A DNA stretch of 64,000 nt from Syncephalastrum monosporum B8922 (lineage: Eukaryota > Mucoromycota > Mucoromycetes > Mucorales > Syncephalastraceae), in NCBI GenBank assembly GCA_000697355.1, contig JNEN01001256.1:124001-188000 (forward strand), in the 5' to 3' direction. Below the pieces are notes generated by a model. It was not told where the DNA came from. It made no database searches and worked only from the letters and a program-made list of their open reading frames with translations. Position numbers and translations under genes: made by a program. How positions within the stretch are numbered: position 1 is the first letter of the stretch; the number at the start of each line of letters is the position of its first letter. This document shows positions 1 through 11,516 of this stretch, one piece after another.

Positions 1-219
1 AACTAAATCCTATCCATCTAAGAAATAGAACATCAACTCTACCTACCTCTCTGCCTCTCTCTCACACACACGCCTTCTATACACACGCTCACTCATCCCA
101 CGACACGTCTTGTCTCATTTGTAATATTCGGTGAAAACCTGTTTTTGATCCCACTCCACCTTTTCGTCCTCGACTTACGGCTCGAAACGTCACCATATTC
201 TGTCCCGAGTACAATTACA

Positions 220-369
220 GAGAAAATGCAAAGTATTATTGATTTGGATGGGACTGCGTCATGTGAGAACATACTGTACAAGTGTGGCCATAGTGTAAGA
301 AAGGATGACGCAATGGCCTCTGCGATATCGCCAAGTAACGAGACCGCGTATCTACGCAGCATATCGTAA
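220..369 (+). CDS. Unassigned short reading frame, possible last exon
   Basis: A pyrimidine-bearing tract ending in attacag looks like a 3' splice site just before this stretch, which then reads open to a TAA at 367-369. The frame begins with an ATG at 225 (MQSIIDLDGTASCENILYKC...) and gives about 47 residues with several Cys. I do not recognise it. It could be the last exon of a gene starting outside the window, a 47-residue protein with a 5'-UTR intron, or chance. It ends 166 bp before the SUS1 start codon on the same strand. Low confidence. Confidence 0.22.
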   Translation, partial: EKMQSIIDLDGTASCENILYKCGHSVRKDDAMASAISPSNETAYLRSIS

Positions 370-534
370 CCAGGCATGCTATTGGGAATGAGTTAGTGTA
401 TAATCTGTAAGAGTATATTTCAAAAGAAATATGTTAAATGCATACATAAACTGGTTTTTGACCAGACCTTGAATTTCTACAAATCCCCCTTTTCCGGTTG
501 CTCCGCCTGACTTGCTCACCGTTTCTCTACAACC

Positions 535-988
535 ATGTCCGAATCCGACCAAATTCGCGATGCACTGAGCCGTCATTTTGTTGAATCTGGAGAAAAAGAA
601 AGGTATGCGATATCCCGCTCTCTAGATCTTGGCTCAGTAGCATCACCTTTGTTCTAGACTCATGCGGATCCTTAAGTCTCGCTTAGCAGAGACGGGCTGG
701 ACAGATGCACTTTATGCTTATGCTCGAGGTAAAGCAGCTGCGCCCCACCATGCCTCAGGTGACTTTTATTCAGACGACCGATAGATCACGTACGAGCGCA
801 GAATACGAAGAACGTCTCATTAGACGATCTGCTGAATGAAACGTCGGACTATGGTCGAAGTAAGGGTGCTCTCTTCTAGCACAACCTCGAGGTCTAACAA
901 GTCGGTGGTAGGCACCGTCCACGAGAGCGTCAAAAAAGAGCTCTTAGTTACCATCAAGCGCTTTCTCGACGCAGCCCCTGTTGAATAA
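535..988 (+). CDS. SUS1: SUS1/ENY2, transcription and mRNA export factor
   Basis: Four exons: 535-602, 658-728, 785-859, 912-988, joined by 52-56 bp GT-AG introns, give a 96-residue protein, the usual length of Sus1/ENY2. Recognisable family blocks are an N-terminal helix ending ESGEKERL, the LAETGWTDAL block, VSLDDLLNE, and the C-terminal block YGRSTVHESVKKEL followed by an amphipathic helix. Sus1 is a small all-helical subunit shared by the SAGA histone H2B deubiquitinase module and the nuclear-pore TREX-2 complex; it couples transcription to mRNA export. The third intron uses gtaagg and an acceptor ggtag preceded by a ctaac branch-like site. An earlier acceptor at 879 would hit a stop, so 911 was chosen. 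The family assignment is firm; splice sites are inferred from conservation and phase. Confidence 0.95.
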
Positions 989-1605
989 GTGTATCCATAT
1001 CGTATCCAACTTCATGATTATTTTACCTACCATCCACACACACACACACACACACACACATCATCCGCCATTTCGCTGTCACCTTGATCAAGTAGTATTA
1101 TTTGTGAATTTAAGTAGCTGACAGAAGCGCATACCAAAAGACATCGCCTTTCGTCTGAGCATATAATATAACGGGCATAGACATACTCTACATTTTGATA
1201 CTGTGAAAAATAACTTTTGACTTAGGAGGTCAGCCTTGGCTCGTCGACGCTCAATTCAACTAGAAACTATACTTCAACTAGAAACCATACTTCAACGTTA
1301 TAACATGTCTCAATCCACCGCCTGCTGTGTACATTCAAATTGATTCATGCAATACTGTATCCTTATCTCTCGAGTGGTGCTTGAACCGATAGATAGAAAG
1401 CGTCTCGGCGACCATATGACTCCATGAGAAATTCGTCATTATTTTATATCAATGCGAGAAAGGATGGTACGCAGGCTTGCCGCCGGTGATGCAACCTCTA
1501 AGAAGGCTGTTGATTTACTACCGTTGTGATACGTTAATTGATGCAATATATCACGCACATGAGCGTGCTTACCTCATATTATTGCCGTCTGCGTAAAAAA
1601 ACCTA
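989..1605. other. Intergenic, no gene seen
   Basis: AT-rich spacer downstream of SUS1. It carries a CA dinucleotide tract at 1035-1060 and a short duplication of a tcaactagaaac-type motif near 1255-1285. I see no supported reading frame. Confidence 0.6.
1035..1060. repeat. CA-dinucleotide microsatellite
   Basis: About 13 uninterrupted CA units lie in the SUS1 3' flank. This is a simple repeat and nothing more is implied. Confidence 0.95.
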
Positions 1606-2010
1606 GACCTGCAAAGAAGAGAAAAGCTGCTGGATATATAAACTCGGGAAATGTAACAGGTCACTACATTGTTTTCAAAAAATGGCTCTCGATGAAATGG
1701 ACAAAACACCAACATATGAAAGGTCACTCTATTGTGATGGATAATGCATCCATTCAAACGCATGAAGACATAAGAAATATATTGAGTATCGAGAACAAAT
1801 GTGTATACCTGCTTACTCGCATTAATTAACCCAATTAAACAATTCTGGGTAGTAGCAAACAGTAGGTGTCATAGGTTTTTGCAGGAAGACACTTTGTCAA
1901 AGAGGATTACAGAAGTCTGCACAGTGTGAAACAAATCCATTTTAAAGGGGTTGTCTTGCATTCTCCCGGTGTTGAAATAAATGTCGAAACAGACAGCCCA
2001 AACGGTAAAT
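1606..2010 (+). pseudogene. Decayed Tc1/mariner-type (DDE) transposase
   Basis: Translating in shifting frames recovers an IS630/Tc1/mariner-like transposase: an AKKRKAAG block, then the catalytic-Asp region HSIVMDNASIQTHEDI, then a degraded NPIKQFWVVANS block matching the NPIEQFW signature that holds the last acidic residue, then a helical tail (FLQEDTLSKRITEVC). Frame changes, stops and a missing N-terminal helix-turn-helix half show it is dead. A related and equally broken copy lies at about 27.2-27.74 kb. I could not define terminal inverted repeats. A poly-A tract follows at about 2014-2030. Confidence 0.8.
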
Positions 2011-2513
2011 GATTAAAAAAAAAAAAAAAAAGACGTGTCGAAGCTGCAGAGGCTCGCCAACTGGAGGAAAATGCTCCGCTAACTCTTTTCTCCTTCTTTT
2101 CTCCTTCTTTTTTTCTGCCAATCGTGAAAAGTATTCTGTTGCCAATGTCTCCACCACACATATTTCCTCCTGTGGCAGCTTGCATATTACATGGCTATGA
2201 TCCAAAATACTGGCAAACCTTGACTTGGCAGTGACGCGAATGCAAGAAATGGACATGGTGCCTATTCATACGCACGACAACAACGTCGTTCATCCAACTG
2301 CCCTTAATATAAAAGTGCAGAACATAAATCCATACGCTTACAGTACGTATCCAAGCAAAGATATCACTTTTTTCGCGTATTGGTTTTGTTCATACTTCAT
2401 ATTTGATTTGTTTAGATACGACGTGTGGTATCTGAGTCCTGTATAGATGCTGAGATTTTATTTGGTGACCAAGCACAGTGGGAGTGGGAGTGTGACTGTA
2501 TATCAGAAAACAT

Positions 2514-2520
2514 TATAAAA
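2514..2520 (+). promoter_or_regulatory. TATA box upstream of gag-like ORF
   Basis: A tataaaa motif sits about 70 nt before the first ATG of the gag-like frame at 2589. Spacing and the A/T-rich leader fit an RNA polymerase II core promoter. Function is inferred. Confidence 0.5.
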
Positions 2521-2588
2521 GGACAAGGTGTCGATAACAAAAATCCTTAATTCAAGTCTTACCATATTTCATTATTGTGAATTCTATT

Positions 2589-3674
2589 ATGTCCACCACC
2601 AACAACAACACAAACAACCTCATGGTTGCTGATAGTGATCTCGTTCCTCTTGACAGTCTGTCAATCCGGGAGGAACTGTCGCGTATTGCCGGAAAGGATG
2701 AAACGTCCACGGCTTCAACCAATCCGACCGAAAAGGATGAGCATTCGTCCGCGGTCTTCTTTGGGTCCTCTCAGCGCGAGGGCAAGTCAGTTAACGCCTT
2801 GGGTACCTGTGCTCCCATGTATGCGGATCTCTGTACCAAGGCGCGACGAGCCTTTGAAAAGCTCAAGGAGGTGGCCGAGTTGGGAAACGCGTATAGCAAC
2901 GCGATCAACTACGGCGAGCCCGAGCATTTGATAGATGAGAAGCAAAAGTTACTTGAAAAAGCACAGCAAGAGCTGGAAGTTTCACGCCGTATTTGGAGAC
3001 TTCAGTACACAACTCGGTTCGAGTTCTTCTCTGATCAAGAGATTGAGGAAGCGAAAAGACAGAGAGTCGCGCTTCAGGAGGAAAGCCGAAAGACATTAAT
3101 TGTCCCTGAGGCACTCCCAGCTTTGCAGTTAGTGGGAATGGTCAAACACAATGATGATCGAGACGTCCATGTCTCAGCCGCAGCCTTCCTCAGTGCATTT
3201 GAGGTTGAACTGCAGTCCTATGGTCTAACCTCTGAAGAAAATTGGAAACGCCTCCTCCCGCCCTGCCTGTCATACAGCCAAAATTCGTGGCTTGAGGAGC
3301 AGCTAAAGAAGTCAAAGGAGCCTGCCACGTGGAAATCAGTCTCGGAACTAATCCAAGACAAATATGACTCGCAGACGCACCGCATCCAGGCCATGATTTC
3401 GATTCTTAACTTGCGGCAGAAGAACAGGCCCATGGAGCACTATTGCCATGAATTCCAGCAGCAATGCCTTGAGGCCGGATTGACGGGCGACGCCCCTGCG
3501 GGTCTGCTGCTCGTCGTCATCTTTTTGTCGTCCCTCTCAGAGAAGCATAGGGAGAAGGCTATGTATGCCCTTGTGTGTCAACACGGCACCAAAATACCCA
3601 CGGATTCGGGGGAAGTGTGCGACCTGGTGAAAGCTTTGAAGCTGTCCGAATTGCCGTGGCAAGCGCACGAGTAA
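2589..3674 (+). CDS. Retrotransposon Gag-like protein (intact ORF)
   Basis: An uninterrupted 361-residue frame. Residues about 1-60 are polar and disordered. Residues about 75-165 are helical and charged, likely coiled coil. The C-terminal half carries the retrotransposon gag core typical of Ty3/gypsy: a Trp-rich block (NSWLEEQL, ATWKSVSELIQDKYDS), then LNLRQKNRPMEHYCHEFQQQC and GLTGDAP. Only 10 bp past the stop, beyond a run of nine C at 3676-3684, another frame encodes a Lys-rich tail with scattered Cys/His (KKSRKTAQQAKKQTSFKPC...) to about 3880, reminiscent of a nucleocapsid tail. This suggests a frameshift, either programmed or mutational. No protease, reverse transcriptase or integrase follows, so this is either an isolated remnant or a domesticated gag. 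The start at 2589 is preferred because the frame extends upstream only to a GTG. Confidence 0.7.
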   Translation: MSTTNNNTNNLMVADSDLVPLDSLSIREELSRIAGKDETSTASTNPTEKDEHSSAVFFGSSQREGKSVNALGTCAPMYADLCTKARRAFEKLKEVAELGNAYSNAINYGEPEHLIDEKQKLLEKAQQELEVSRRIWRLQYTTRFEFFSDQEIEEAKRQRVALQEESRKTLIVPEALPALQLVGMVKHNDDRDVHVSAAAFLSAFEVELQSYGLTSEENWKRLLPPCLSYSQNSWLEEQLKKSKEPATWKSVSELIQDKYDSQTHRIQAMISILNLRQKNRPMEHYCHEFQQQCLEAGLTGDAPAGLLLVVIFLSSLSEKHREKAMYALVCQHGTKIPTDSGEVCDLVKALKLSELPWQAHE

Positions 3675-3884
3675 CGGTGAGACCCCCCCCCAGGACCACC
3701 GGGACGGCAAGAAGTCGCGCAAGACCGCCCAGCAAGCTAAGAAACAAACCTCGTTCAAGCCATGCAAGGGAGCGTCCAGCTTCAAATGCTGTGTTCAAAA
3801 ACGCGATGCGCAAGCGCCTCGGTGTTCCTATCACGATGATTTAAAATCAAGAAGTTCTGCCGTCTATTTCTCTTCTGCCTAGAT

Positions 3885-4493
3885 CAATAAATCAGAAAAT
3901 ACTAAAAATAATAGAAATAATAGAAAAAGCACGAAGGGTTTACAATGTAATTATGACGATGTGCCTCGGAAGTCTGTGCACAAACACTGAGTGCTACTTC
4001 TTTCTTCTCATCATGATAAATTGCTTGCTGTCCTTTGCCAGAGGCACGTCCACAAATTGTTATCGCCAATGAATGTTGTCAGCAGCGTCAGTTTGTATCC
4101 AACGAACTAGATGGCAAAGAGGCGCCGCTTTACAAAGGTGGCATGAGATGCTTGCTGGTGAAGGGTTTTTTCATTTTGCAAGTAGGTGGACGTGTACTCC
4201 AATAGTATGAGAGTGTCTTCGTCGGTGTGTAATCCATCTTTTAGGCTATCATAGAAAAATGGGCATCTATCTTTCAAATAACGCGGTTATCCTTACCCAG
4301 AGGATTCGATGAGCACACGTTATGTTTGCTCAGTGGGTGCCATGCCAATTCCATCCATCAGTTTTGTTGCCTTTGGAATAACCAAACCTTTCTCGCACCT
4401 ACAAAAGCGAATATAAGTATAAATTCATGACGTCCTTATCTTTCTTACCACACGAACGATACGGAGCGCTGGACGGACGACATATACAGTAGC
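3885..4493. other. Intergenic, no gene seen
   Basis: AT-rich DNA following the gag-like frame. There is no pol homology, no clear long terminal repeat and no supported coding region. Confidence 0.5.
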
Positions 4494-4657
4494 AGCGCGG
4501 ATAAGTTATACTCAGATGAGTCATATTTTCGTCTAAGTTCTATCCTTTTGATCTCCCGAGCGTATAGCTTATCCGCCCGGCTACATCCAGGTGAGTCATA
4601 TTCTTGCCTAAGTTATATTCTTTTGATCTTCCGAGCGCATAACTTACCCGCGCGGCG
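4494..4657. repeat. MITE-like element: inverted ends, duplicated right arm
   Basis: The left end (gcgcggataagttata) is matched in inverted orientation by two right ends, at about 4559-4580 (gtatagcttatccgcc) and 4634-4656 (gcataacttacccgcgc). The interior plus right end is present twice in direct orientation (about 4517-4580 and 4591-4656, roughly 66 bp each, period 74 bp, about 80% alike), so the arm was tandemly duplicated. There is no coding capacity. This fits a non-autonomous hairpin-forming DNA transposon derivative; the family is unknown. Confidence 0.6.
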
Positions 4658-4775
4658 ACTGTACTTGAATATCGGCACAATCGATTCCACAAATGGCGTT
4701 CGTTCATCCGTATTGGTAGGGTGGTCGGGTTTGTTGCAATTGGCAGTGAAGTCGGTGAACACAAGTCGAATCAGT

Positions 4776-5215
4776 TCAATAACTTTGCTGCTGTCGCAAT
4801 TCTGCCAGAGGTAGTGTCAAAGCTTTTTCCAGAAAATTAAACGCACGAAGTCGCTTTGCTAGTGACTTATTGGCAGACTGTTCTTCAATGTTCTTTTCGT
4901 AAGCATCGATTACAGCTTGTGGTGTCCCTGGCAAGTGTTTGTCGTTCACCTTGATGCAGTACAGGGATGCAAGGTTTGCCCTGTCTTCGTTTGACACTCT
5001 GGACTGTAGGTCGACACAGAGGGCGTTGGCTGCGGCTTGAAAGTGTATGTGTTCTTGCCCTTTCTGACACACACAGGATCCTGAAGGCTAACAACGAAGA
5101 TAAGGTCAGCACCAGAACTTTTTTGCTGTTATCTGTCTTCGTACCTTCTCCTCGTCAGTTAATTGTCTGCACTTGCTTGGCTGCGTGGAACAAACAAACA
5201 AGAAAAAAAAAGGCG
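4776..5215 (-). pseudogene. Unrecognised spliced gene family A, copy 1
   Basis: On the minus strand an exon (about 5204 down to 5104, beginning AKQVQT) is followed by an intron of about 70 bp and a longer exon ending at 4776. The long exon reads NALCVDLQSRVSNEDRANL, LYCIKVNDKHLPGTPQAVID, a charged helix, and a tail ending LPLAELRQQQSY. A second copy at 29.26-29.6 kb keeps the same exon-intron arrangement (AKQEQT exon; SRVLDEDRANLAS; KINDKHLPGTPKAVVDAY), so the family spread by DNA copying, not by retroposition. Frame disagreements and an in-frame stop in the first exon suggest this copy is broken. I do not recognise the family, and no function is claimed. Confidence 0.45.
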
Positions 5216-5866
5216 TTCAGGATGGCAATGTTAGTAAGCATTACGTAGTACATCGCTCAACTTACAACGCCGTCTTGCCTGAAGACGATATAACCCCAGT
5301 TCGAGGTGTTCGTTTCGACTGGGGTCTTCTTAATAGCCGAAGCCAGCTAAATAATAGAAAAAGCTAGTTATTTCCGTGCTGCTGCTGTTTCATACAAATT
5401 CACTTGCCTTAGTGCTTTGTAGATCTTTTGACGGCTACTTGCAAGCTGCTTGATATCAACGGAGTCAAGCTAGCACGGGACGCCTGGAAGCTTCTTTACA
5501 TACATGCTGAATAGCAACACCGGATCCCAGTCAGAAGTTCTACTACGTAATACAGTAGCCGCACTCATACTGTAAGTATGTTGTCGGCTTGTGCATCTCG
5601 ACTGTCGAAAAGGAACAGTTGACGGAAAAAAAGGGTGTGAGAAAGGAAATGCCATGAGATTGTAATTTTTTGAAGGCCGCTGCACACAATGGTTCTGCAC
5701 GCGAAAACCAGTGATGGCCACCATTGTTCCACCAATATTAGGGGACCAGGTTACATTGTCATTTGCTCTCTTTGTTATAAAAGCAATGAAGAGTGGCGCA
5801 TACATATATGAGCCTTGACAGACAAGTTCAAAGAGGTCTACGAGAAAAAAGAAAAGAGAAGATAAA

Positions 5867-6010
5867 TATCATACTAGCCTATGACACGCTTTGTGAACCT
5901 TCGCCCTACGTTTCGGGTGTGAGTGAGCCCCTTCACCTACGGCTTCGGGTCGTCACAGCCTACACTTGGACTTCGGATCACTCCTGTCCTCGTCATAGGC
6001 TAGTAAATAT
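5867..6010. repeat. Short palindromic MITE-like element
   Basis: About 144 bp bounded by inverted copies of atat..actagcctatgac; 13 bp match perfectly and the flanking bases match partly. The interior holds two near-direct copies of a cctacg..ttcgggt motif. It has no coding capacity. This is consistent with a small non-autonomous inverted-repeat transposon. The family is unknown and no target-site duplication was confirmed. Confidence 0.6.
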
Positions 6011-7350
6011 CACATGTATCGTGCGCTATATTGCACAATTACCTGAGCCTTGGGTCCAGAAGAGTCACACATGACCACAAGCCTGAATGGAGATTTTTCC
6101 GACCTTTTGGTCCATGCTGTCGTCAGCCGGGACTGTGGCAGAACGGTATAGCGTCCTTCAAGTTGTTGCGGAGCTGAAGTAGCAATTGGTGAGACCAGTC
6201 CTTCATAAGCTTCGGAGGCACCGAAAGTCACAGAAGGCGAGAAAAAGGGCCAGTGATGTCGCCAGAGCGTGATGAAGAAACGAGAAGAGGGAGACACCGA
6301 TAGGGTTAGCAGGTGGTGCAAAGAGGATGGTAGATGCAAACTGCTGATGCATCGTCAGAGATAAAGTGATGATAATTATTGTGAAGAGAAATGGAAGAGA
6401 GAAGAAAAAAGAACACAAACTTGAAATACACGGCGGTGTCTCACTCTTCAAATTTAAAGCCAATGTATGCGTGGTGTGTCTTTGGAAAGAAACAAGAATA
6501 CAACCCGCATAGGTAGACAGCGAGCATTCATTTGACCCATATGACCCATGGACTTTCAAAATTCAGCTCTGTTTCGCCTGTTTTTATGACTGAAGGTCAG
6601 TCTGCTGGATAGTACTGTCCACGCCTAGCACCTCCATTAGGTAGCCTTGGAGTCTGTCCTCAAGATATGCGCCAAGGACCTTTATCGAGTTGCTTAGGAT
6701 GCTGCGCGCCGTCCGGCAGCTGAGGACGAGCATTGGAGATAATGCTAGAGATTAACTTCGGCATATCCACACCGGCATGGTTTCAGTGGGTAGGAAGGCA
6801 ATCAATGCAAGCGCCATTTATTCAGGCGAAGCGATCGCTGGGGGTGGCGGGGATTTGGACCTAGTATCCGGGGCATGCGCCGTCGTCTGATGCTTGAGTA
6901 CTTCCGATCTATGGTGCAGAAAATCATCGCTTCAGGCTTTTCGATGATCTGCTCGAGCAAATTTCGTGGGCGTGCGTCGCTGGGTCTATCAATAATCCAT
7001 GTCAGTCATCTACAGGAAGATGCACTTGTAAGTGTGACTTCTCTGATACCCCCAGTGTTCGTTACCCTCCCAAAAGCCAAGATAAAAGGAGGATATCAAG
7101 TACCTGACAACACATGTCTAAGTAGCAGGTACACAGAGTACTTGTATATATTCAGTAAGCGTATACACGCGCTCTTAACAATCATGAAGCAAGGAGGAGA
7201 GAGAAAAACAAAGGACAAACGAGAGGATAAAACGATGGAGGAAAGTATGTGTGCTTAGGCTCCAAAAGAGTTTGTTATGTGTGGATTCAGGATGAGAGAG
7301 TGTGAAGAGGTAGAAGGTTTGAATGCATCGAGGTAGTTTTTCTTTCGGCT
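6011..7350. other. Intergenic downstream of the CBK1-like kinase
   Basis: No gene I can support. A minus-strand stretch at about 6600-6730 reads as a plausible peptide (ILSNSIKVLGAYLEDRLQ..) but lacks a start, splice sites and recognisable homology, so it may be transposon debris. Confidence 0.4.
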
Positions 7351-9243
<1,893 letters not shown>

Positions 9244-10195
9244 CCTTCAAGCCCTGAATAAAACGGGAGTTGAAACTGGCAGTTGAGTGGTTGGGTGCTT
9301 AAAAGGAGGGGGTGAATGAGTCTGACTGAAGCTCTTTTCGTCCTCGCTCAAACTCCGTTGTCCAATCCTTTGATTGGTCATTCTGATGTTGTCTTTATTC
9401 ATATACATACAGTATTACTCACTGGGCAACAGCTCGTCAAAAACATACAATATATCTATTTGAAAGCAGTATAAAATAAGACGTGAAAGCAGGACAACTT
9501 GTATGATCTACTATTTTGATGCTTTGTGCGCCCCTTCCCCACTCCTCACATGACAAACAGCTTCCTTTTTTCTGCAGCAAATTGTATACCTAGCATATTT
9601 ACATAGTAGATTAGGTGGGTACAATGTATACGGACACAAATGATCTTTGCTCTATATACTGCCACATTTTTTGGGAGCCTGCGGTTATACCCATCATATA
9701 TGCATTGTCTCTTTTGATTAAGTATATGCGGCGGCGGTGCTTCGGTACAAACTAGATAAACATATTTTTTTACATAGCCTTACGCGCTTTGTGTGGGAGT
9801 CCCTCACATCGTATATGAGCGTAAAGCATCACTCGTTGGCTGTACATATCTATACATGGAGTAATCTCTTTCTATAATAGCGCGGCCTTATTGGACATTG
9901 ACCCATCGATATGCGAAGCATGTCGTCAGTGCAATTTGCCCGTTCTGTCCATCAGGTGACATTGCAAAGCAAGACCAAATTATGCATAATAACAATAGCT
10001 TTGAGGTAGCACATTGTTACACTGAAGTCGATCGGCTAATGTTTGTAGTTATTTGGAGTACCGTGGAAAGGGGATTATATCACAGGAGTGGTGTACATAT
10101 CCGTCTTCTAAAGACAATGGTTGGGTGGGTGTTACATACAAAATATATCTATGGGAAGTGGCTGGCCATTCAAAGAGATTGACGTAGACCAAGGG
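9244..10195. other. Intergenic between CBK1 and OCA1, no gene seen
   Basis: AT-rich region carrying the CBK1 promoter on one side and the OCA1 3' flank on the other. Open frames here are short and carry no recognisable domain. Confidence 0.6.
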
Positions 10196-10862
10196 CTATA
10201 ACCAACTGGGCGGGTTTCCCGGGACACGGACGAGATCGGTATCGAAAAGCTCAATAAACTGCTCATTGAGCAACCGCACTTTTGGACCTGCATACCGCCG
10301 GTATTCTTCGAATATGGATGTCAAATTCCACCGCTGCAGTTTGCGTAAACAGCCCACGATGGTGCCTAGTTTTCGTGAGTCACGTATCACTTGGGCTGTG
10401 GATGTGGCCAGGGAATGTTGCATACCTGTACGATGACGACCGAGGTTGCACATGATCATGACGGGGTAGTTGCTTGGGTTCAAGATAAGCTCAAGAGTCT
10501 CGAGTACGGCTTCTTCTGTGATGGGGTCCCATGCATTGACGGACGAGACCACGCCGAGATGATGAAGGTTGATCTCTTGATCATCGATGAAGTCCATACT
10601 GTTTTCTTAAATGAGTGCTAAGAGACGACGAGAGATATAAAGTACGTACAAACGCTGGTTGGGCTCTTCAGGTGCAAGCCAGGCTATTGTCTTGAGTCCC
10701 AGTTTCTCAAGGAAAGGGAAGTTCAATTCATTGGGTTGACCGGATCGGTAAAGATCCTCTTCTATCATTCCAAAGTTCTACACAGTGTCAATGATAAACA
10801 AGGATCGGGCAGCTGGATGCCAAGAGACGTACCACGGGTGGTATGAAGTGCTGTGAACTCAT
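10196..10862 (-). CDS. OCA1: Oca1/Siw14-type atypical phosphatase
   Basis: Four exons: 10862-10833, 10777-10650, 10598-10426, 10365-10196, giving 166 residues; all phases agree. The start [20 protein letters not shown] matches the family opening, followed by [10 protein letters not shown] and WDPITEEAV. The active-site loop is CNLGRHRTG (C103-x5-R109), and the body ends in [15 protein letters not shown]. This is the fungal/plant dual-specificity-like phosphatase family. Yeast Oca1 is needed for cell-cycle arrest after lipid peroxide stress, and its paralogue Siw14 is an inositol pyrophosphate phosphatase. The intact CX5R loop predicts an active enzyme. Whether it corresponds to Oca1 or Siw14 is not certain from sequence alone; the CNLGRHRTG loop and short length favour Oca1. 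Exon 1 is only 30 nt. Confidence 0.92.
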
Positions 10863-11516
10863 TCTGAAGTAGAAAGGAAATAGAGCAAAGACAATATTAG
10901 AGAGTGGGTTATCAGGCAGGTAAAAAAGAAAGGGCAACGCGAGATGCATACATCTGGGCTTGAAAATGTGTTTCGTCTGCCCAGCAACGACCAGTGCGAG
11001 TATCCAATGACTGGTCGTGGCTGCACTCTGGTCTCGCTGGATGAAGATAACAGCTACCTCTGACCAAGAACATTATGAGCAAAATGTTATCAGTAGTTCT
11101 GATATTCACATCCGAATAGCGCTTGGAAAAAAACGAAAAGATTGTGTGCATGGCAAAAGACTACGTGTTTCTCCCTAGACTTTTGCCAAGCAAATAGGCG
11201 GTAATCCGTTAAGTTTCTGCAGTCTTTTGCTATTCTGTAGATATGATTACATGACTTCGCTACTCCTGTCAAATATTTCTACATTGGTAGTAGACACTAT
11301 GGTCTTAAGCTTATATATAATAGTTGATGAAGGAAGAGCAAGCATTGGGCTTCCATTGTGTTCAGACAAAATTTGAGAGGCGCACTTGGCGGAGAGGTGA
11401 CTCGCTTTCGACAACGTATTGCGGCAAGCGTGAAGTCTGTCGTTTGAGTTGAGCTTTTGCCCCATTCAGCCAGTCGGGCCAAGCCAGTCGTAACCAACTG
11501 TAAAGGCCTTCTCGTC
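10863..11516. other. Divergent intergenic region OCA1 / CFT1
   Basis: About 650 bp separate the start codons of two divergently transcribed genes, so it should hold both promoters. I see no conserved element I can name and no supported gene. Confidence 0.5.
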
